Below are positions 6,306 through 7,633 of a DNA stretch of 7,633 nucleotides, piece after piece (within the stretch, counting starts at the first letter, position 1; each line of letters opens with the position of its first letter). The DNA comes from Bacteroidia bacterium (lineage in GTDB: Bacteria; Bacteroidota; Bacteroidia; Bacteroidales; VadinHA17). The position numbers and the translations under genes were made by a program. Below the pieces are notes generated by a model. The model was not told the origin of the DNA. It made no database searches and saw only the letters and a program-made list of their open reading frames with translations. Location: positions 1-7,633 of the forward strand of contig JAPLEC010000384.1 in assembly GCA_026391515.1 (NCBI GenBank), written 5' to 3'.

Positions 6306-6979
6306 CTGTCCGAAAATTTGTATCCCATACCATATATGTTATGAAGGTAGTTCCTTCCATGCTTTTGCCCGATCTTTTTCCGGAGGTTTTTGATATGGCT
6401 GTAGATGAAATCGAAATTATCAGCGTATGAAATGTCATTTCCCCACACATGCTCGGCAATAGATTCACGGGTGATCAATTTGTCTCTGTTGACCATGAAA
6501 TAAAGTAGTATCTCGTACTCTTTTCGTGTGAGATCAATTTTTTCACCATTGACCGAAACTTCATTGGAATCTACATTTATTTTTATCTCATTAAATAATA
6601 ATTCATTAGTCCCGTCAAAATGCCGTCTTCGTGCCAGTGATTTGATACGGGAATTTAATTCAGCAAGGTGAAATGGTTTGGAAATATAATCATCAGCGCC
6701 CATATCCAGCCCTTTGATCTTATCATCAAGTGAATTTTTTGCCGAAACAATCAACAGGCCGGCTTGTTTGTTCCTGTCCCTTATAATTTTTATAAGATCA
6801 AGACCGTTGCCGCCAGGCAGAGTCAAATCAAGTACAATTATATCATAATTATATGCAGATAAAGAATCTTCGGCTTCAAAATATGATAGAGCTGTTTCAC
6901 AAAGGAATCCTTCCGATTCCAGATAATTCTTCATTGTCGCAAGCAGTTCCTGCTCATCTTCAATGATAAGTATCTTCAT
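6302..6979 (-). CDS. OmpR/PhoB-family response regulator
   Basis: 225 residues from the ATG at 6979. A frame extension to an in-frame TTG at 6988 would add only three residues (M-T-T), and the family's usual MKILIIEDE start favours the ATG. The receiver domain (about 1-118) has the acidic pair at Glu7/Asp8, phospho-acceptor Asp51 in VLDLTLPGG, Ser79 in LLIVSA and Lys101 in SKPF. The C-terminal winged helix (about 127-224) has DLTRKEYEILLYFMVN, a recognition-helix region with HIKNLRKKIG, and the hairpin wing motif GMGYKF. It is a full-length transcription factor that would be activated by the overlapping kinase gene. Its likely targets include neighbouring envelope genes, which is inference from gene order. 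All key residues are present. Confidence 0.95.
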   Translation of the reverse strand: MKILIIEDEQELLATMKNYLESEGFLCETALSYFEAEDSLSAYNYDIIVLDLTLPGGNGLDLIKIIRDRNKQAGLLIVSAKNSLDDKIKGLDMGADDYISKPFHLAELNSRIKSLARRRHFDGTNELLFNEIKINVDSNEVSVNGEKIDLTRKEYEILLYFMVNRDKLITRESIAEHVWGNDISYADNFDFIYSHIKNLRKKIGQKHGRNYLHNIYGMGYKFSDR

Positions 6980-6997
6980 CGTTGTCAATTAAAAAGA

Positions 6998-7005
6998 CAA
7001 AGATA
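6998..7005 (-). promoter_or_regulatory. Candidate -7 box (TAnnTTTG) for the regulator-kinase operon
   Basis: The minus strand reads TATCTTTG, an exact match to the Bacteroidetes -7 consensus, ending 18 bases before the ATG at 6979. The leader would be only about 10-12 bases. The -33 region is T-rich but has no clean TTTG, and it coincides with an inverted repeat. The box supports a start of transcription here, so the pair need not depend on the upstream propeller gene. Confidence 0.5.
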
Positions 7006-7017
7006 AATTGTAATTCT

Positions 7018-7043
7018 GGATAAAATCTGACAGAGATTTATCC
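7018..7043. promoter_or_regulatory. Inverted repeat between the propeller gene and the regulator promoter
   Basis: GGATAAA (7018-7024) and TTTATCC (7037-7043) are perfect complements around 12 bases, and a further TC/GA pair forms if one A is bulged. The repeat starts 7 bases after the propeller gene's stop and covers the expected -33 region of the regulator promoter. It may be a weak terminator (no T-run follows), or an operator for self-regulation. The sequence does not decide between these. Confidence 0.35.
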
Positions 7044-7050
7044 TTATATA

Positions 7051-7633
7051 CTACTTTACAGGGGCCACATCCAGCACCATAAAAGTACCTGGCTTAACAG
7101 TAGGCCGGCTATTTGCATTCCCCGCAGATGGATTCGGAGCCTCATATTCTGCAGTCGACATGAATATATGATGCGTTTTCCTGTCTACAGTTATTGTTCT
7201 TGCACCGGGTAGAGTCGGAACATTTTCGAGAACTTTGAACTCATCAGGGCTGATTTCCTGGACCACTGTTAATGTACCTTCTCCATTTGAACTATAGGCG
7301 CGTTTCAATGCAGGATCAAAAGCAGCGCCGTCGCATCTGTCGCCAATAGGAAGTGAGGTTATAACTTTACCTGATAACGCATCCAGGATAACCATAAGCT
7401 TGTTGCTGCAAACAGTAAACAGGCGGTGATTTTTATTATCGAGTGCCATACCGCTGGCTTCTTCTCCGGGTGCAATACTCCATGTTTGTTCAACTTTATC
7501 TGTAGTTGAATTAATAACGGAAATTTCGCTTTTATCTTCAATATTCACATATACTTTGCCCTTACTGTCTGTGACAGAGTTTTCAGGCTTACCATCAAGT
7601 TTAATTGTTGCTATAACTTTGTTTGCTGTTCCA
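7051..7633 (-). CDS. YncE/YVTN-type beta-propeller protein, C-terminal part (5' truncated by window edge)
   Basis: The frame is open from the right edge (first full codon at 7632) to a TAG at 7051-7053, giving 193 residues. A GTG at 7548 lies inside the frame and is an internal Val, not the start, since clear propeller sequence precedes it. Repeating blades follow the YncE pattern: ANKVIATIKLDGKPENSVTD, VYVNIEDKSEISVINSTTDK, then ASGMALDNKNHRLFTVCSNK, MVILDALSGKVITSLPIGDR, and TITVDRKTHHIFMSTAEY. Each blade is about 40-45 residues with D-x-K/D-x-x-G-K type turns. Such proteins are usually exported and act in ligand or surface binding, and exact roles differ. The end, PGTFMVLDVAPVK, is intact. 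It is unlikely to be in the same unit as the regulator given the promoter-like sequence between them, but the 5' context is not visible. Confidence 0.85.
   Translation of the reverse strand, partial: GTANKVIATIKLDGKPENSVTDSKGKVYVNIEDKSEISVINSTTDKVEQTWSIAPGEEASGMALDNKNHRLFTVCSNKLMVILDALSGKVITSLPIGDRCDGAAFDPALKRAYSSNGEGTLTVVQEISPDEFKVLENVPTLPGARTITVDRKTHHIFMSTAEYEAPNPSAGNANSRPTVKPGTFMVLDVAPVK

Noticed and set aside
6977..6988. TTG start for the response regulator
   Set aside because: The ATG three codons later gives the canonical MKILIIEDE start and a better distance to the -7 box.
7359..7548. GTG at 7548 as gene start, and the 60-residue overlapping frame at 7359-7541
   Set aside because: Propeller repeats continue upstream of the GTG to the window edge, so it is an internal Val. 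The 60-residue frame is a shadow of the same gene.

Overview
The window looks like chromosomal DNA of a Bacteroidetes (Bacteroidota) bacterium. The evidence is an AT-rich sequence with no convincing Shine-Dalgarno sites, two lipoprotein signals of Bacteroidetes type (one with a C-K-K-D-D surface-export motif), a TonB-receptor-like barrel with an N-terminal carboxypeptidase-regulatory-like domain, PepSY-like lipoprotein repeats, and two upstream elements matching the Bacteroidetes -7 box TAnnTTTG. Genus cannot be told from this stretch.

Layout. The left edge (2-433, + strand) holds the C-terminal end of a GH43-like beta-propeller glycoside hydrolase. It is followed by a convergent intergenic gap (434-637) that contains a 3'-half fragment of a Met-type (CAT anticodon) tRNA, possibly an integration scar. 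Everything from 638 to the right edge is on the minus strand. In transcription order (right to left) it reads: the C-terminal part of a YncE/YVTN-type beta-propeller protein (7051 to the edge); an OmpR/PhoB-family response regulator (6302-6979); a sensor histidine kinase overlapping it by 4 bp (5058-6305); a two-domain PepSY-like lipoprotein with a charged 9-residue repeat linker (3990-4997); an outer-membrane TonB-dependent-receptor-like barrel (1455-3887); and a putative surface lipoprotein of unknown function (638-1357).

The genes suggest an envelope-sensing and transport module. The kinase has an extracytoplasmic loop of about 90 residues and would phosphorylate the regulator. The PepSY-like lipoprotein, the outer-membrane barrel and the surface lipoprotein are plausible targets or partners. 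Transcription is probably split into units: a -7 box precedes the regulator, another -7 box overlapping a 14-bp palindrome precedes the PepSY gene, and a strong intrinsic terminator separates the PepSY gene from the barrel gene. Co-regulation is inferred from gene order, not shown by the sequence.

No CRISPR array, insertion sequence, rRNA or complete tRNA gene was seen. The most unusual items are the tRNA fragment, the duplicated PepSY protein with its exact 4 x 27-bp linker repeat, and the palindromes on the two candidate promoters. Nothing here is clearly a new defence or mobile system.
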